Positions 43,985-53,478 of a DNA stretch of 54,433 nt are shown here, piece after piece; the stretch's first letter is position 1; each line of letters opens with the position of its first letter. The DNA is from Desulfovibrio sp. GTDB lineage: Bacteria; Desulfobacterota; Desulfovibrionia; Desulfovibrionales; Desulfovibrionaceae. The position numbers and the translations under genes were made by a program. The notes beneath the pieces are model-generated. The model ran no database searches, was not told where the DNA came from, and worked only from the letters and a program-made list of their open reading frames with translations. The stretch lies in contig JAIKXS010000071.1 in assembly GCA_024683955.1 (NCBI GenBank), positions 1 to 54,433 of the forward strand, given 5' to 3'.

Positions 43985-45481
43985 TCACAGGTCGTGGCCG
44001 CAATAGGAAAGGTTAAAGCTTTTGTTGCAGAGCGGAAAGTCGGAAATCTGATTGCCGCGCAGAGCCACGGCGAGTCCCATCCAGTTATGGAAGGAGGGGT
44101 CAATGACCCTGTACGTGAGAAAGGCGTTTTCGGCGTTTGTCACGGCAACGTGGACGATTTCCCCCCTGAATCCCTCTACCTGGCTGACCGCAAGGGTGTT
44201 CTTCGGGAGCGGTCGCAGGGGAGGCCGTGGCGGCACGGGTTCCCGCTCAAGGGCGCTCAGGATCGTCAGGCTTTTTTCAACCATGGCAAAGGATGTCTCG
44301 ACTTCCCTGATCCGAACCTGGACGCGTCCGAGCACATCGCCGGTTTCGGCAAGGGCCGGTGCAAAGGGGAGGGTTTCGTCTTCAAACGGCGCGTTTTTTC
44401 TCGCGTCAACAGGTATTCCCGACGCGCGCGCGCAAACTCCGACCAGGCCGAGTTTTTTTGCCATGCCGGCGCTTACTTTTCCGGTTTCGCGCATCCGTTC
44501 AAGTACGCTCGGGCTTTTCATCATGCAGTCGATGGCTCCTCTTGCGTCCCTCAGGGCTGTTTTTCTCCGCTCTTCGAGGTCGCTACAGGTCTTCGCGTCG
44601 GGAGAGCGGCGTACCGTTCCGGGCACCACGAGGTTTCTGCCGAAACGGTTTCCCGTAAGAATGGCCGTCATGGTCAGAATGTCGCCGCGGATTCGGCCGT
44701 TCCAGGCGGATGTCGGCAGGAATCCCGTATCGCCCGCTATGGCGCCGAGGTCTCCCACGTGGTTAGCGAGTCGTTCAAGTTCAAGGGCGAGGGCCCGTGT
44801 TTCGCTGACACGGGCTGAAAGGGAACGGTTCTGGAGACGCTCGATGATGAGCGCGTGGGCCAGGGCATGTCCTATGCTCGTGTCCCCGGCCGTGCATTCA
44901 AAAAGCATGGGGAGTGTCTCCAGGGGCTTTTTGAGGACGAGGGCTTCAAGGCCCCTGTGCTGATAGCCGAGTGCTATTTCAAGATGAATGACTTCTTCGC
45001 CCGCACACTGGAAGCGGAAGTGCCCCGGTTCTATGATGCCCGCATGGACCGGTCCGACTGCAACCTCGTGGACCTGGCTGCCCGTTGTCCTGAAAAAAGG
45101 AAAGGGAGGGCTTCCCGGGGAACGAAGATCAGGCGCCACCCGGACGGGCTTACACCAGGGGTGTCCCCTGAGTTCCATCCCTTCCTCGTTGAGAGCGCGT
45201 TCAAAAAGGTGGAGGGCCGGAAAGGAGGGGGTGAGCGAGGCAACCGAGGTCAGGGGGATCGAACGAAGGGCCAGAAGGCGACGCTGACCGTCCTGCGCCA
45301 GAACCGCCAGAAGGGACTGGCCGGTTTCGTCTGCCATTTTCGGGAGGGCGAAGTAGGCGAGAGGTCTTGCGCCTTCCTTGAGGGCCTGGCCCAGGAGGGC
45401 AAGAAAAGTTGCTTCATTCTCCCGTGGTAATGAGTCGAGAGAGCAGGTGTGCAGATAGGAAAAGGATGGAATGTTTTGCAT
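43985..45481 (-). CDS. NuoCD/HycE-like large subunit lacking Ni-Fe cysteines
   Basis: 498 residues. The N-terminal 150 resemble the NuoC (30-kDa) domain; the rest resembles NuoD/HycE (for example EPGHFRFQCAGEEVIHLEIA, then LGYQHRGLEALVLKKPLE). In group-4 hydrogenases the metal is held by ERxCGxCxxxH and DPCxxCxxR. Here these read ECTAGDTSIGH and DPSFHNWMGL, so all four ligand cysteines are missing. A Ni-Fe hydrogenase role is therefore excluded unless other ligands are used. This matches the Ehr class. The substrate may be a quinone-like, sulfur or unknown acceptor. It lies between the HyfF-like subunit and the fused ferredoxin gene. Confidence 0.85.
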   Translation of the reverse strand: MQNIPSFSYLHTCSLDSLPRENEATFLALLGQALKEGARPLAYFALPKMADETGQSLLAVLAQDGQRRLLALRSIPLTSVASLTPSFPALHLFERALNEEGMELRGHPWCKPVRVAPDLRSPGSPPFPFFRTTGSQVHEVAVGPVHAGIIEPGHFRFQCAGEEVIHLEIALGYQHRGLEALVLKKPLETLPMLFECTAGDTSIGHALAHALIIERLQNRSLSARVSETRALALELERLANHVGDLGAIAGDTGFLPTSAWNGRIRGDILTMTAILTGNRFGRNLVVPGTVRRSPDAKTCSDLEERRKTALRDARGAIDCMMKSPSVLERMRETGKVSAGMAKKLGLVGVCARASGIPVDARKNAPFEDETLPFAPALAETGDVLGRVQVRIREVETSFAMVEKSLTILSALEREPVPPRPPLRPLPKNTLAVSQVEGFRGEIVHVAVTNAENAFLTYRVIDPSFHNWMGLAVALRGNQISDFPLCNKSFNLSYCGHDL

Positions 45482-45490
45482 GGATCGCCC

Positions 45491-46978
45491 TTAGCCTCCG
45501 ATGAGTTGGGCCGCCTTGCTGAGGAATGACCATAGCGGTGCGGGAACAAAAACGCCAAGAACCAGGACGGCAAGTCCGAGGATGAGGGGCGGAAGAACGC
45601 TTGTGAGGGGTTCCTTTGTCGTTTTTGGCATGTCAATGGGACGTCTTCCCTGCACCATGCGGAGCACTGCGACGGAAAGGGCCACGAAAAGAATGGCCAG
45701 AAGAAGCAGATAGGGGACGGCAAGCCACGGAGCCTTCGAGGCGAGGATCCCTTTTGCGATGAGGAGTTCACTGACAAAGAGACCGAACGGCGGGGAACCC
45801 GCGATGGCGAAGAAGCCCGCTGTCCAGAGGGCTCCCGTGAAGGGCATGGTCCAGCGCATCCCTCTGATGTCGAAGCTCGAATAGGTGTGATAGCGGGCGA
45901 GGATGTTGCCGGAAAGAAGAAAAAGCATGCATTTTGTCAGCGAATGGCAGACGGCGTGGAAGATGGCACCCTGACAGGCGATGCCGCCGAAACCTATGCC
46001 GAGGGCAAGAAGACCCATGTGTTCCACGCTCGAATAGGCCAGCATGCGTTTATAATGCCCCTGTCCGACAATAAAGATGGCAGCGGTTGCAAGGGAGAAA
46101 AAGCCGAAGAAAATGAGCATTTGGGATGAGATGTCGCCAAGACCCGCCGCGAGCATGATCTGATGGCCTCGAAGAATGCCAAGAAGCGCACAGTTGAGAA
46201 GGGCTCCGGAGAGAAGAGCGGAAACAAGGGATGGCGCCTGACTGTGAGCGTCCGGAAGCCAGTTATGGAGCGGAGCAAGGCCCATTTTCGCCCCGTATCC
46301 CACAAGCAGAAAGACAAAGGCTGCTTTGAGCCACGTGGCCTCTGCCTTGTCGGCGTGGGAGAGAAAGAACGAGAGCTGGTCAAAGTCCGACTCCCCGACC
46401 GGCTCACCGTAAAAGGCCACGGAGAGCAGAATGTTGCCAAGAAGGGCAAGGGCAATACCGACAGAGCAGATGATCAGGTACTTCCATGTCGCTTCAAGGG
46501 AGCTTTTGTGGCGGTGAAAGTAGATGAGCGGTGCACTTGACAGTGTGGTTGCCTCGATGCTGACCCACTGAACTCCCATGTGCGGTGTCATGGTGACAAG
46601 ACTCATGGATGCGAGGAAGAAGCAGAGAAAGGCCGTGAAACGGCGTTCGGGCTGATTGGTGAACTGGCCGTGGTCCAGAATATTGGTGTGCAGTCCTATG
46701 CGTTCCTCCTCGCGCAGGTAGGAGATGGCGTAGACGGAGACGGCAAGAAAGAGAAGACTCGCGAGCATGAGAAAGAGGACACCTAGCGGGTCAGGGGCCA
46801 GAATGCCGAAAAGGGCTCTGGGGGCGTTGCCCTGGTAGACGGAAAGGGCGACAAGGGCCGAGAGAAGCGTGTGTGCAAGGGCCATGACGGGCAGTGCCAC
46901 ACGGCAGAGCAGGGCCTTTCCGAAAAAGAGCATGCAAAGGCCTGTCAATACAGGCAAGAGAAGAAGGGCGATAAGCAC
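45491..46978 (-). CDS. Antiporter-like membrane subunit (HyfF/NuoN-like)
   Basis: 495 residues, about 14 membrane helices, of the Mrp/NuoLMN family. The functional charges are visible: a Glu in WVSIEATTL, a Lys in GYGAKMGLAPLHNWLPDAHSQ, and a second Lys in HSLTKCMLFLLSGN. These line an ion (H+ or Na+) half-channel. It starts at a GTG with AGGAG 6 bases before. It follows the HyfE-like gene by 9 bases. With the larger antiporter-like subunit, the complex has two possible ion paths, fewer than the three of E. coli hydrogenase-4. Confidence 0.87.
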   Translation of the reverse strand: MLIALLLLPVLTGLCMLFFGKALLCRVALPVMALAHTLLSALVALSVYQGNAPRALFGILAPDPLGVLFLMLASLLFLAVSVYAISYLREEERIGLHTNILDHGQFTNQPERRFTAFLCFFLASMSLVTMTPHMGVQWVSIEATTLSSAPLIYFHRHKSSLEATWKYLIICSVGIALALLGNILLSVAFYGEPVGESDFDQLSFFLSHADKAEATWLKAAFVFLLVGYGAKMGLAPLHNWLPDAHSQAPSLVSALLSGALLNCALLGILRGHQIMLAAGLGDISSQMLIFFGFFSLATAAIFIVGQGHYKRMLAYSSVEHMGLLALGIGFGGIACQGAIFHAVCHSLTKCMLFLLSGNILARYHTYSSFDIRGMRWTMPFTGALWTAGFFAIAGSPPFGLFVSELLIAKGILASKAPWLAVPYLLLLAILFVALSVAVLRMVQGRRPIDMPKTTKEPLTSVLPPLILGLAVLVLGVFVPAPLWSFLSKAAQLIGG

Positions 46979-46987
46979 GGCAGTCTC

Positions 46988-47605
46988 CTAATCCCGCAAA
47001 CTTCTGAACCGGGCGACGTCTATGGAGGCAAAAGAGTCGCTTATGCGGTTGATGGCAATGCCCATGACAAAGACGGCAACGAAGACGTCGAGAAGGAGTG
47101 CCAGTTCAAACCATGTGGTGCCCTTGGTCATGAGGGGCATGCCAAGAAGGAAAATGCCGTTTTCGGCGACGAGGTATCCTATGACGTGCGTAATGGCCTT
47201 GATGCGCCCTATGATGAGTATGAATCCGCAGAAGAGGGTTGTCAGACCGAGTGAAAGGAAGAGTGGGGGAAAGAGTTCCTGTGTCACAATGAGCCTGTCA
47301 TCAAGCCATATGGCAAAGGCCAGGCCCGCCATGCCGCAGACGACGTCAAAGGCCGCAAGTTTCCTCGGGCATATCAGACTGTCGGGCGGGAGGCGTTTCT
47401 GCGTGTGCCAGAGAAGACCAGGCAGGAGGATCCCCTTGATGAGCAGAACCGCGACGGTCAGGATGGTATGACCGAAGAGAAGAAGAAGGAGAGCCAGGAG
47501 AATGCCCTGCAGCGCCGTGTACTTGGTCATCTGTCGAATATGAGGCGTTGCAAGAAGAAGGAAGTTGCTCACAAGGAGAAGAAAAAGACAGCTGTCAAAA
47601 AGCAT
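46988..47605 (-). CDS. HyfE/NuoK-like membrane subunit
   Basis: 205 residues, about six membrane helices. The conserved acidic residue in HVIGYLVAENGIFLLGM matches the NuoK-type proton-path glutamate of HyfE proteins. A short loop and C-terminal segment (RFRSLRD) follow. It begins 4 bases after the NuoH-like stop, with GAGGT before the start. It links the NuoH-like and antiporter-like parts of the complex. Confidence 0.85.
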   Translation of the reverse strand: MLFDSCLFLLLVSNFLLLATPHIRQMTKYTALQGILLALLLLLFGHTILTVAVLLIKGILLPGLLWHTQKRLPPDSLICPRKLAAFDVVCGMAGLAFAIWLDDRLIVTQELFPPLFLSLGLTTLFCGFILIIGRIKAITHVIGYLVAENGIFLLGMPLMTKGTTWFELALLLDVFVAVFVMGIAINRISDSFASIDVARFRSLRD

Positions 47606-47609
47606 GCAT

Positions 47610-48548
47610 CTACCTCATCTGCGAAAGAATAAGCGCGAGTGCCGCCATCATGCCGGCGGCGCCGATCAGAGCCGGAACACGGTGCAGGCGGAGCCGGGCC
47701 ATGGAGGATTCGAGAAGGCCGAGAATCACTGCCAGAAGAAAGATAAGGAGCAGCCAGAGGAGTGATTCCTGCCAGATTTGCATGGGAGGAATGAACAGGG
47801 ACGCAATAAGGCTGGCAAAGAACCAGAGTTTGACCGTGCTTGCGTAGAGAATAAGCGCAAGATCAGGTCCCGAGTGGTCCAGGATCATCACCTCATGGAT
47901 CATTGTCAGTTCCAGGTGGGTGGTAGGATCGTCTACCGGAATGCGGCTGTTTTCGACAAGAAGGAGCAGAAAGAAGACCGGCGGTATAAAAAGCAGCTCG
48001 AGCTTGCCGTTCAGCCAGGCGAGCGCGCTCTGTCCGCCGAAGAGTGTTCCGAGCGAAAAGGCGTAGGCTTCGCTGTGGCCGAGGTCCATGTAAAAACTTG
48101 TGAGCACAATCATGGCCAGAAAAAGAACCGGTTCGGCAAAGGCGGAAAAGGTCGCCTCGCGGCTGGCTCCCATGCCCTCAAAGGAGGACCCCGTATCAAG
48201 AGCGGCCAGCATGATCACAAAACGGCCGGCGGCGAGAAGATAGCTGACAAGCAGAAAGTCTCCGGCAAATCCCGCCGGAGAGGCGACCCCTCCGAGCGGA
48301 AGAAAATAGAGGGCTAAAACCGTTGCGGATATCTGGATGCAGGGCGCAAGCGTAAAGACGGGCGTCGTGCAGTCGCTTCTCACACATCCTTTCCGTAGAA
48401 GTTTTATCAGATCGAAATAGGTCTGCAGGAGGGGTTTGCCGTGGCGTCCTGCAACCTTGGCTTTTACCCTGTTTATAATGCCAAAGAGCAGGGGGGAAAG
48501 AAGCAGTGCCAGGACAAAGTGGAGGGCGTGAAGGAGTGGTTGGGACAT
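47610..48548 (-). CDS. NuoH/HyfC-like membrane subunit
   Basis: 312 residues, about eight membrane helices. The conserved loops are present: KVAGRHGKPLLQTYFDLIKL near residue 32 (GR.GP-type motif), GASREATFSAFAEP and VENSRIPVDDPTTHLELTMI. In complex I these form the quinone-binding interface with NuoB and NuoD, so the membrane-to-soluble coupling is retained. The start ATG overlaps the upstream gene stop (TGATG), giving translational coupling. Confidence 0.88.
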   Translation of the reverse strand: MSQPLLHALHFVLALLLSPLLFGIINRVKAKVAGRHGKPLLQTYFDLIKLLRKGCVRSDCTTPVFTLAPCIQISATVLALYFLPLGGVASPAGFAGDFLLVSYLLAAGRFVIMLAALDTGSSFEGMGASREATFSAFAEPVLFLAMIVLTSFYMDLGHSEAYAFSLGTLFGGQSALAWLNGKLELLFIPPVFFLLLLVENSRIPVDDPTTHLELTMIHEVMILDHSGPDLALILYASTVKLWFFASLIASLFIPPMQIWQESLLWLLLIFLLAVILGLLESSMARLRLHRVPALIGAAGMMAALALILSQMR

Positions 48549-50572
48549 CAGTACACCCCCCAGATGAGAAGCACGCAGAGCGTTACGAGTATGTAGAGTA
48601 TGTAAATGTGGATCTTTCCGTGCTGCATGATTTTGAGCGCGTTGCAGACGGTTTCAATACCCTGGAAAAGCGGTGTGTAGAAAAGACGTATCAGACGGGG
48701 AGGCGCCGAGACGGAAAGATGGCTCTCCTTCGGAAAAATGTCGTTATCGAGGCGTACGGTGGCTGTCACGCCCATGAGTGTTTTCAGAAAGCGTGCCGAC
48801 GGCTCGGTAAAGCCCGCATCAGTGTACTGAATGCGCGGGCTTGATTCCTGGTAGCCGCATGACCATGTTCCGCGGACTTCCTGCTTTTTTCCGCGAAGAA
48901 GGATGGAACGGAAGAGCAGAAAGAGAAGGGAAAGGAAAATCAGCCCGAGACTCGTGAGGCAAATGGTGGAAAGGCCGTTTGTGGCGTCCTGGAGAAGGCT
49001 TGCCACATCCCATGTGTGGGGCGGCGGAAAGGATGAGGAGACGGCTCCGGCAAGATGCGGAAATATGCGGGCTGCGGCGAGGGAGAGAAGAAGGCAGAGG
49101 AGCGCCAGAAGCACAAGCGGCCAGAGTGAAAGGGGGGTCGGAGCGTGGACGGTACGCGAAAATCCTGAACGGGGGGTGCCGAGAAACGGGATCCCGTAGG
49201 CTTTTACGTAGAGCGCCAGGGCAAAGCCCGAGATCACCCCGAGACCCACAAGGGAAAGAAGAACCCCCACCTGCTGTTCGCTTCCCACAAGGCGGGGGGC
49301 GTCAAGAAGGGCCAGGGCAAGGAGATATTCGCTCACAAAACCGTTGAAGGGCGGAAGCGAGGCAATGGATGCGGCACCCACGGCGAAGAGAAGTCCGAGG
49401 AGGGGCATTTTTTTGTGCAGACCTCCGAGATAGGCCATATTGACAGTTCCCGTGGCGTGCAGAACCTCGCCGGCGCCGAGAAAGAGCAGTCCCTTGAAGG
49501 CCGCGTGGTTCAGCATATGGTAGAGGCAGGCCGCGAAGCCAAAGGTCGTCATCCAGAAATTTTTTGTGGTATACCCTATGAGACCGACCCCGGCCCCCAT
49601 GAGCATGATTCCCATGTTTTCGACGCTTGAGTAGGCCAGCAGGCGTTTGAGATTGCTCTGGGCAAGGGCCTTGAAGATACCCGTAAGCGCGGTGGCGAGA
49701 CCAAGAACGAGAAGGGTCCAGCCCCACCAGGATTCGGGAGTGCTTCTGAGACTGAGGATGCTTGTGACGCGGAGAATGCCGTAGAGCCCCGCGTTGATCA
49801 TGGCTCCGGAGAGAAGGGCCGAGACATGGCTTGGTGCTGCGGGATGAGCCTCGGGAAGCCAGACGTGCATGGGGGCGAGTCCTGCCTTGGCTCCGAAACC
49901 GAGAAGGGCCAGAACGAAGAGAAGCGAGCGCAGTTCAGGTGAAAAGCCCGAAATAATGGAGATTGTTTCGGGTGAGGAAATTGTGGTTGTGCCTGTCTTT
50001 TGCCAGAGAAGCACAAAGAGCGCGAGGAGAAACACAGCCCCCAGATGGGCGGCCGTGAGGTATATCCAGGATGCGTCGCGTACCTGTTTTTCGCTGTCGT
50101 GGAAGTCAATGAGAAAAAAGGGCGCAAGGCTCATGATTTCCCAGGAAAGGAGAAAGAGCACCGTATCGTTGGCTGCCATGACAAGGGACATGCCGAGCAG
50201 AAGCATGAGGAAGAAAAACCAGTGAACGGCGAGATTGTGACTTGTCAGTTCGTGGGCGAGACTGAAAGCTCCCTTGACGGCTGTGAGGGCGCCGAGAACG
50301 AAGACAGGCAGCAGAAAGAGGCGCCCCAGAGGATCAATGGAAAGGGTGCATGCGCCCACGGGAAGGCCAAAGGGGAGTGTGACCTCGAGAGGGGTGGCAA
50401 AGGGGGTGGACAGAATTGCCCAGAGGCCGACCGCCGAACCTGCGCTTGCGCCAAGGACGCCCAGAAGATTGGCCAGGCGAGCACGCTGTCGTGTCGGACG
50501 GAGAACGGCGAGGGAGAGACAGCAGAGGGCGGCGCCGGCGAAAGCGGCGAGGGAGAGAAGAAAAAGAGACAT
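48548..50572 (-). CDS. Antiporter-like membrane subunit (HyfB/NuoL-like)
   Basis: 674 residues from the ATG at 50572, with about 16 membrane helices and an extended C-terminus. NuoL/HyfB-type motifs include LLSWEIMSLAPFFLIDFHD with the Glu, GFGAKAGLAPMHVWLPEAHP with the Lys, and LNHAAFKGLLFLGAG with the second Lys. These suggest proton or sodium pumping. It is the first gene of the operon. A longer frame from 50686 adds residues without hydrophobic character or a ribosome site. The C-terminal soluble tail (QESSPRIQYTDAGFTEPSAR) matches the HyfB-like family. Confidence 0.86.
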   Translation of the reverse strand: MSLFLLSLAAFAGAALCCLSLAVLRPTRQRARLANLLGVLGASAGSAVGLWAILSTPFATPLEVTLPFGLPVGACTLSIDPLGRLFLLPVFVLGALTAVKGAFSLAHELTSHNLAVHWFFFLMLLLGMSLVMAANDTVLFLLSWEIMSLAPFFLIDFHDSEKQVRDASWIYLTAAHLGAVFLLALFVLLWQKTGTTTISSPETISIISGFSPELRSLLFVLALLGFGAKAGLAPMHVWLPEAHPAAPSHVSALLSGAMINAGLYGILRVTSILSLRSTPESWWGWTLLVLGLATALTGIFKALAQSNLKRLLAYSSVENMGIMLMGAGVGLIGYTTKNFWMTTFGFAACLYHMLNHAAFKGLLFLGAGEVLHATGTVNMAYLGGLHKKMPLLGLLFAVGAASIASLPPFNGFVSEYLLALALLDAPRLVGSEQQVGVLLSLVGLGVISGFALALYVKAYGIPFLGTPRSGFSRTVHAPTPLSLWPLVLLALLCLLLSLAAARIFPHLAGAVSSSFPPPHTWDVASLLQDATNGLSTICLTSLGLIFLSLLFLLFRSILLRGKKQEVRGTWSCGYQESSPRIQYTDAGFTEPSARFLKTLMGVTATVRLDNDIFPKESHLSVSAPPRLIRLFYTPLFQGIETVCNALKIMQHGKIHIYILYILVTLCVLLIWGVY

Positions 50573-51449
50573 AAGAAAGCCTGAAAACGCGATCCCGACC
50601 GGTGAGGAGGAGAGGGGCAACGCAAAAAATGAGCGGGTTCCGTCACAAGAAGAACACGTGCGGTCGTATACGGAGCATTGCGCCACATCACGATCTTCCG
50701 GGACGGAAAGCCTTTATTGCATGGTTGATGGAATGCAGGGGTCCTTCTTCCCTCCCCCCTGCCGTACCCCTGAAGTGCGGCACGGGCATGAAGAACAGGG
50801 GAAGGCCGAAGGACAAGGTGAAGAATACGGGTCTTTGTAACGGGATTAAAGGAGAACTTGAGGTGTTGTTCCGTAGGGACGGAAGCATCTCTGACGATGC
50901 CGCCGCGCACGAAACAAACGCTTCGTGAGGGGAAGGCATATAGCCCCCTTTTTCCTTCTTGGCAAGGTGCTTTGCACGGGAATGGGAGAAAAAAGATTTT
51001 TTTTTGTCGCGGAAGCGCGCTGAATGGCTGCCCCTGGTGCGTGGTGTTCGGCCGGGAGGGCCCGGATACGGGGGAATGGATGCCGATGTAGCCCTCCCTT
51101 CATTTGTTCATCCGGTTTTCCCTTTGCCCATAGGGTGTTGTGAAACGGTACCAATACGGTGGCGAAGGCAATCCCCATCTGATGGGTCCTGCCATTATGA
51201 CGTGTGACCTGTTGTCGTTTGCGGGCGTTCCGCTTCTTTTTTGTTATTTCTTCCAGTTTTATTTCCGGTCGATTTCTTCCCACTGCAGGTTGTTTGAGCC
51301 GGGCTCCTGTCTGGTCTGGTCAGGAGTGGACGTCATCCGTGTCGTACAGGCAGGCCCCCGGTGTGTTGCCGGGGGCCTGCCGTATGAGGGATGTCCGTTC
51401 TCCGTAAGGACCATAGGAGGGCATGCCCCGCGGAGTCCGGGCATTTCTC
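50573..51449. other. Gap upstream of the Ehr-type operon
   Basis: Nearly 900 bases with no recognised gene. Several Arg/Pro-rich frames are judged spurious. It must hold the promoter of the complex and the end of the ABC operon. A perfect 13-base-pair hairpin lies at 51349-51381, and CTCCTG/CAGGAG (51304-51309, 51321-51326) is near. Confidence 0.5.
51349..51381 (-). terminator. Perfect 13-bp GC-rich hairpin after the ABC operon
   Basis: GGCAGGCCCCCGG (51349-51361) and its perfect complement (51369-51381) with a 7-base loop. It lies 70 bases past the stop of the last ABC-operon gene. There is no following T-run on either strand, so it may be a rho-dependent or mRNA-protecting end. Confidence 0.5.
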
Positions 51450-52763
51450 CTAATTCTGTTCCTCAAGGAGTAGAAGAGGGATAAGGGCATAAACGCCTGC
51501 AGCGCATATAAAAAGGGCGCCCATGGTTTTCCATCCGTCGAGGGAGGATCTGCGTCGTTCATAAAGAAGGTAGAACAGAGCAAGGAGTAAAGAAAGAATG
51601 ACGGCCTGGAGAACATGACCCGAAGGCGTGAGGGAGAAGGAGATGCGGTTAGAGATCTCGGAGGTCAGGCTGATTGTAAAGGGAAAGAGGATGTCCGCAA
51701 GGTGTGTTTCAACGGATTCCGCCGCACGCGACATGGTGCGGGCATAGGAGTGGAAGGGCATAAGGCGTGTTCCGTTGGCGCATGCGGGATCCGGAAGACT
51801 GAAGACGCGTGCCTGGATTCTTCTTGCGTCGGAATAGACCGCTGTCATGAAGGCAGGGTTGAAAATGAGCTTGAAGTCCATGTCGAAGGGCCGGTATCCC
51901 TCCGTATGCAGGCCGATAAGCGCATTGTCCCCTTCCCGCATGAGCCAGATACGGTCCCTGTCGTCAAGAACGAGCCCCAGCCACATCCGTTCCCGTGCTT
52001 CGGATACAAGGACATGACGGGGGATGACGCCGTCCGGCAGGGGGATTTTTTTGCAGACGGGCGCTCCGTCCCTGCGGAGGAGATGGAAGAGTCCTCCCGT
52101 GGCGTCCGTTAAAAAGATGCCCCCCTCATAGGGTTTGAAATTTGTGAAATTGCCGCCCACGTGCATTGCCGGAAAGGTAAAACCCTGCGATTTCAGAGCG
52201 TCCGTGAAGCGCTCTGAGAGAACCTTGTCCTCCGCATTTTTGTCGGCGTTGATGAATTCCATCTTCTCCCTGGTCAGGCGGAAGCGGTCGTCAGGATAGA
52301 GAAGAGCCATCTGTCCAGGATTGGACTCGATGAGCGGGAGGCAGGAGGTCCTGAGACTGTGCCCGTCAAGGGATGACGAGCGCAGTTCAAGAACGCGTCT
52401 GGCCTTTTCAATGGCCCTTCGGTCGTATGTCTTCCCGTCGACGCTGACGGGCAGCATGCCGCGCATTTCCATGTTGCGGTAGTAGATGAAGGGGAGTGCG
52501 GCTTCAAAGGCCAGCCTGTCGTAGTAGTTCCCGAGTTCATCCTTGTAGACGATATCCGAATGGTGTCCTTCACTTTTTTTTGCCGCTTCCGGGTCGTTGC
52601 CCCGGATCTGTTCCGTGAAGATGCATCGTGAAAGCTTGGGACTGTAGAAAAGCTGTGTCTTTTCGATGGGCTTGACGAAGATAAGACCGTAGGTATGCGG
52701 CAGCGCCCAGGAAAGGGCCAGAACCGCAAAGAGAAGGAGACAGAAAAAGGCTGCGGCGCGCAT
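51450..52763 (-). CDS. DUF4857-like membrane protein of the ABC operon
   Basis: 437 residues. One N-terminal membrane helix (FFCLLLFAVLALSWALPH), a large extracytoplasmic region of about 340 residues, then two C-terminal helices (LQAVILSLLLALFYLLYERR and ALFICAAGVYALIPLLLL). I place it in the DUF4857 type, which often accompanies ABC exporters in gut bacteria; the match is from memory and moderate. The ATG overlaps the permease stop (TAATG). The periplasmic domain may sense or handle the exported substrate. Function unknown. Confidence 0.6.
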   Translation of the reverse strand: MRAAAFFCLLLFAVLALSWALPHTYGLIFVKPIEKTQLFYSPKLSRCIFTEQIRGNDPEAAKKSEGHHSDIVYKDELGNYYDRLAFEAALPFIYYRNMEMRGMLPVSVDGKTYDRRAIEKARRVLELRSSSLDGHSLRTSCLPLIESNPGQMALLYPDDRFRLTREKMEFINADKNAEDKVLSERFTDALKSQGFTFPAMHVGGNFTNFKPYEGGIFLTDATGGLFHLLRRDGAPVCKKIPLPDGVIPRHVLVSEARERMWLGLVLDDRDRIWLMREGDNALIGLHTEGYRPFDMDFKLIFNPAFMTAVYSDARRIQARVFSLPDPACANGTRLMPFHSYARTMSRAAESVETHLADILFPFTISLTSEISNRISFSLTPSGHVLQAVILSLLLALFYLLYERRRSSLDGWKTMGALFICAAGVYALIPLLLLEEQN

Positions 52764-53443
52764 TATTCAACCTCTCTGGTTCTGTAGTGGAGAGCCGGAA
52801 GAAAAAGGCCCATGAGAAGAAGGGGAATCCCCGTAAGAAAAGGCAACAGACCCGTTTCAAAGGCTCCGGGTGTGGTGTTTGCAAGAAGAGGGGCCGTGAC
52901 CGAGAAGAAGAGAATAATGCCGAGAAGACGTGTCTTTTTTCGTGGTTCAAGGAGGACAAAGGCGCAGCAAAGGTAGGCATAGATGCCCGCGATGCACCAG
53001 GGAAGGGTGGTGAAAAGGGCAGTCACGACGGCCTCGGCCGGATAGAGCCTGCAGAGCATGAAAAGAAGGGCTGCTACCAGGGCGGCAAAAAGGAGGAGAA
53101 GAAAAAGAAGGCCGAAGGCGAGGTGCCCAAACATCAGAAGCCAGAGTGGACATGGAAGATGGAGGGCGATGCGCATGCGTTCGTCCCGCATTTCCGGCAG
53201 AAACTGGCAGAAGCAAAAGATGAGGGCGCTGAAAAGAGGGAAAAAAGAAAATGTCCTGTAGGGAATCTGGTGGAGATCCATGGTGTGGTACCAGACAATT
53301 TCCGGGTGATCGAGCATGAAGAGACGGTTGGTCCCGACCCCGATCCAGAGAATGGCAAGTGCGCCGAGAAGAAGGAGAAAAAGCATGGCGGCGCGGGTCT
53401 TCACGTACTCCTTAAGAAAGAGAGCCTTGATGATCTGCAGCAT
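52763..53443 (-). CDS. ABC transporter permease (six helices)
   Basis: 226 residues with six membrane helices (for example AMLFLLLLGALAILWIGVG and LLFLLLLFAALVAALLFML). Of the ABC-2-like permease type; no subfamily is certain. An amphipathic N-terminal helix (LQIIKALFLKEYVKTR) is typical of such proteins. It lies between the ATPase (35 bases upstream) and the DUF4857-like gene, overlapping the latter. One ATPase, one permease and one extra membrane protein make a compact three-gene exporter unit. Confidence 0.75.
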   Translation of the reverse strand: MLQIIKALFLKEYVKTRAAMLFLLLLGALAILWIGVGTNRLFMLDHPEIVWYHTMDLHQIPYRTFSFFPLFSALIFCFCQFLPEMRDERMRIALHLPCPLWLLMFGHLAFGLLFLLLLFAALVAALLFMLCRLYPAEAVVTALFTTLPWCIAGIYAYLCCAFVLLEPRKKTRLLGIILFFSVTAPLLANTTPGAFETGLLPFLTGIPLLLMGLFLPALHYRTREVE

Positions 53444-53478
53444 GGACGAATTCCTTGTTTCTGTCCCCGTCAGAATCT

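Noticed and set aside
43985-45481. Active group-4 Ni-Fe hydrogenase large subunit
   Set aside because: All four Ni-Fe cysteine ligands are replaced.
50846-51283. 145-residue minus-strand frame upstream of the Ehr-type operon
   Set aside because: Arg/Pro-rich chance composition; no ribosome site or motif.
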